A DNA stretch of 64,000 bases. It comes from Brasenia schreberi (taxonomy: Eukaryota > Streptophyta > Magnoliopsida > Nymphaeales > Cabombaceae). The stretch lies in NCBI GenBank assembly GCA_036023115.1, contig JAYKKT010000089.1, positions 10,566,001-10,630,000 on the forward strand, in the 5' to 3' direction. Numbering within the stretch: the first letter of the stretch is position 1; every line of letters begins with the position of its first letter. The position numbers were made by a program, and so were the translations under genes. Shown here one piece after another: positions 61,670 through 64,000 of the stretch. The notes under the pieces were generated by a model that was not told the DNA's origin, ran no database searches, and worked only from the letters and a program-made list of their open reading frames with translations.

Positions 61670-64000
61670 TGATACTAAAAACTTCAGTTTAATGTTTTAC
61701 TAATCCACTTCAAGTATCTTTAAAATAATTAATTAAATATTTTAAAATAAATTAGTAATCAATATTTCCATTTAGGTTATTATTGTAAATTAATAATTAA
61801 ATTTCATGAGAATATCTAAGTTTAATAACTTTAATTTAAATATTAATTACCAATTTATGTTACCACACTTTACTTTAACATTTAAACATTAACTTACATT
61901 TAATGACTTTTAATTTCTTTGTAATCATTGGTAGGGGACTAAATTTTATACCTTTCTAAGCATGAAAATTATTTTATTAAATTGATATTAAAGAATATTA
62001 TTTCTTAAATTTATCACAAAAGGCATATTTTTATTCCTCATTTAAATACTAAATTGATAGAGGACCAGGCATTTAAATATTAAGTTGATACTAAAGAATA
62101 TTTTTTCTTAAATTTATCACAAAAAACATATTTTTATTCTTAAGACTAGTCTCTCTCTATCTATCAAGAGTAGGAGATAGGTTTTTTTGGGCCCCGAGAT
62201 GGAGTAGTGTATGTTTGGCCTCTTACAACCTCACCTTTTCTAATCTCTTCTTCCTTCTCTATTTCTCTGTTGGATGAAGATGAGAGAGTAGAAAGCAACG
62301 AATAGAGTGATCTATTGCCAGGTATTCCGATCATTGTTTTCTTTTTGTTTGTTATTATGTACTTTTAAGATTTATATTTTTCACTTTCAGGAACTTGTAT
62401 GTAACTTTGAAACACTTATTATGAACTGGTACGTACCTTCATACTATAACATCAGTGAAACAGGTATCTTATCGAGTCATCAAAATCATTATTAACAATT
62501 ACCCACAATTTAAAATCCATAAAAAACTGCCTTAACACGCCAATATAAAGTAGCATATCTACATACCTAAAATTGCTTCAAAATCCAAGTCTTACTACTC
62601 AAGTCTAGTATCTTTACCTCCAAATCCTCTTGAACCAATCACCATTCAATTATAGAAATAATATATATAAATATAGATTACTCGGTCAAGAACCCAACTG
62701 TTCAAAACCGTATTCGAATCTAAGTTCCTATGACTTCGAAAAAGCCCAAACACTGTAATCAGGTTAACAAAACAAGGTATCTCGGTTTAGACAGGACCTG
62801 GATCCATTCATGATTCAATAGAGAGTTAACCGAGTTGACACGAACACGGTTTTAAATGTACTACGATGTGTCAGCTTGTCACTTGGACAAGACATGCTAT
62901 CGTGAGTGGCATTCTAGATCTAAGTCTGGACCCTAGGCCTAATTGGAGTCAAACAACCCACAAGGCTGAACCGATGTCCCGACGACTCGGTCTAAGCCGA
63001 GTTGCTGGATGCCGGTGACCAGTAATGGCCCGATGACACTATGGTAGGGCTTTGCATCTTGGCGGTCCTTCACATCGAACACCTTGATGTCTTGCGCACT
63101 CTCCTCTTGGTTTCAAAAGCTTCCGGAAAGACCTGTGTGAGACGGCCAGTTTCACCAATGGCACAATCTTGACGCAAATGGTGGTCATTCAGAAGCTGGA
63201 AGCAAATGCAAGCGAAACATAAACCAAAGAGCTTATATCCAAGCAGAATCATTTACAGAGGCGATTCTTCAGAGTCCGGAACAACAAATCTCGTAAAAAA
63301 TTTAGGATCCTACCATACCAACAATTTGACAATGTCACCTAGCTTTGTGATACAAAGATTCTGAAACTAATCGTCTCATCTGGGCACTGCCAGCTCCATC
63401 TCCCATCTTCTCAGAGACGCAGAAAAGTTGAAGATCTGAAAGAGGAAACTGAAAAGAGGAACTTGAATTCAGCATTTTGCTTCCTTCTGGATGGCCAAAG
63501 TAACTTGTAGTAAACTCGGTGCAAAAAATTGGGGGAGATAAACGTCCCTAGGTACAAAACTAATGCAAATATGTCCAAGAAAACCAGCTTGCTCAACTGC
63601 CCTGAAACAAAACATTGTTCCATGACGAGTGTCAGATGGAAATTCTGTACTTTGCAGAAAACATGACACAACAAGCTAAACAAAATATAAAATTTGAAAT
63701 AAAACAAAAACTTGCATCATAAAATTCTACAGTTCATGGCAGCAGCTCAATCCATGGCCCACCAGCCAATCAAATGCTCAAACCACTGGAACGTCTTTTT
63801 CCTTTTCTCCACAAATGCTTACTAGCTTTTACCAATTTCCTACGTATCACTCAATCATCCTATCCAAGATTATCCACTTCCCTTAACAACTCAGAACATC
63901 CAACAGAGATTACTATGAATGATATACAAGAATTGGTGAAGACGGGAGGCATAGATGTCTTGAAATGAGAGATAACTACCAGATACTGTACTATTTTTTC
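61670..64000. other. Intergenic region, possible exon near the end
   Basis: 61670-62140 is strongly AT-rich with repeated atttaaat/aaatttatcacaaaa words (two copies of 'ttcttaaatttatcacaaaa' at about 62002-62022 and 62105-62125). The rest has only short frames. On the minus strand a pyrimidine-rich acceptor-like site near 63603 precedes an open stretch (to about 63411) with a hydrophobic LVFLDIFALVLYLGTFI, which could be an exon of a gene running off the window, but I do not recognise it. Confidence 0.35.

Overview
This window is nuclear DNA from a flowering plant. The evidence is plant-type genes with introns (a ribosomal-L34e-superfamily membrane protein, an ER glucosidase II beta subunit, a plant RING-H2 ligase and the Sm-like protein LSM8), together with plant transposable elements: Ty1/copia LTR elements primed by initiator-Met tRNA, RTE-clade LINEs ending in (TTG)n, a hAT remnant and AT-rich MITEs. 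The species cannot be named from the sequence. Most of the DNA is AT-rich repeat. No operon, CRISPR array, phage or other prokaryotic system is present, and I found no convincing new biological system. The interesting content is the history of a broken gene and of nested retroelements.

Layout. 0.4-1.1 kb: L34e-superfamily gene (+). 4.3-7.1 kb: decayed hAT transposon (+). 10.0-18.0 kb: very old copia element (-) with recognisable LTRs, primer-binding site and eroded gag-pol, plus an unusually long repeat-bearing leader. 18-22 kb: AT-rich DNA without genes. 22.1-46.2 kb: a glucosidase II beta subunit gene (+), now a pseudogene. Its first six exons (22.1-25.0 kb) are separated from its last exons (44.6-46.2 kb) by a retroelement cluster. 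Within the cluster, Copia-1 (+, 25.3-42.2 kb) is interrupted by Copia-2 (-, 29.8-42.0 kb), which is itself interrupted by RTE-A (+, 31.2-34.3 kb) and RTE-B (-, 35.5-39.0 kb). 42.4 kb: a 45-bp, extremely truncated RTE insertion with an 18-bp target duplication.

47.1-49.3 kb: RTE-C (+, 5'-truncated). 50.8-51.9 kb: RING-H2 E3 ligase (-). 52.7-55.1 kb: three related AT-rich MITE-like units. 55.4-57.4 kb: LSM8 in five exons (-), apparently intact. 58.8-61.6 kb: RTE-D (-) with a 21-bp target duplication. 61.7-64.0 kb: no gene I can support.

The intact genes look like independent housekeeping loci: LSM8 in U6 snRNP and splicing, the RING protein in ubiquitination, and the L34e-family protein of unknown role. 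RTE-B and RTE-D share the same nonsense codons and a frameshift although each has its own target duplication, so a defective LINE lineage was probably moved in trans. Exon boundaries were read by eye from splice signals and remembered family conservation. No alignment or database search was run.
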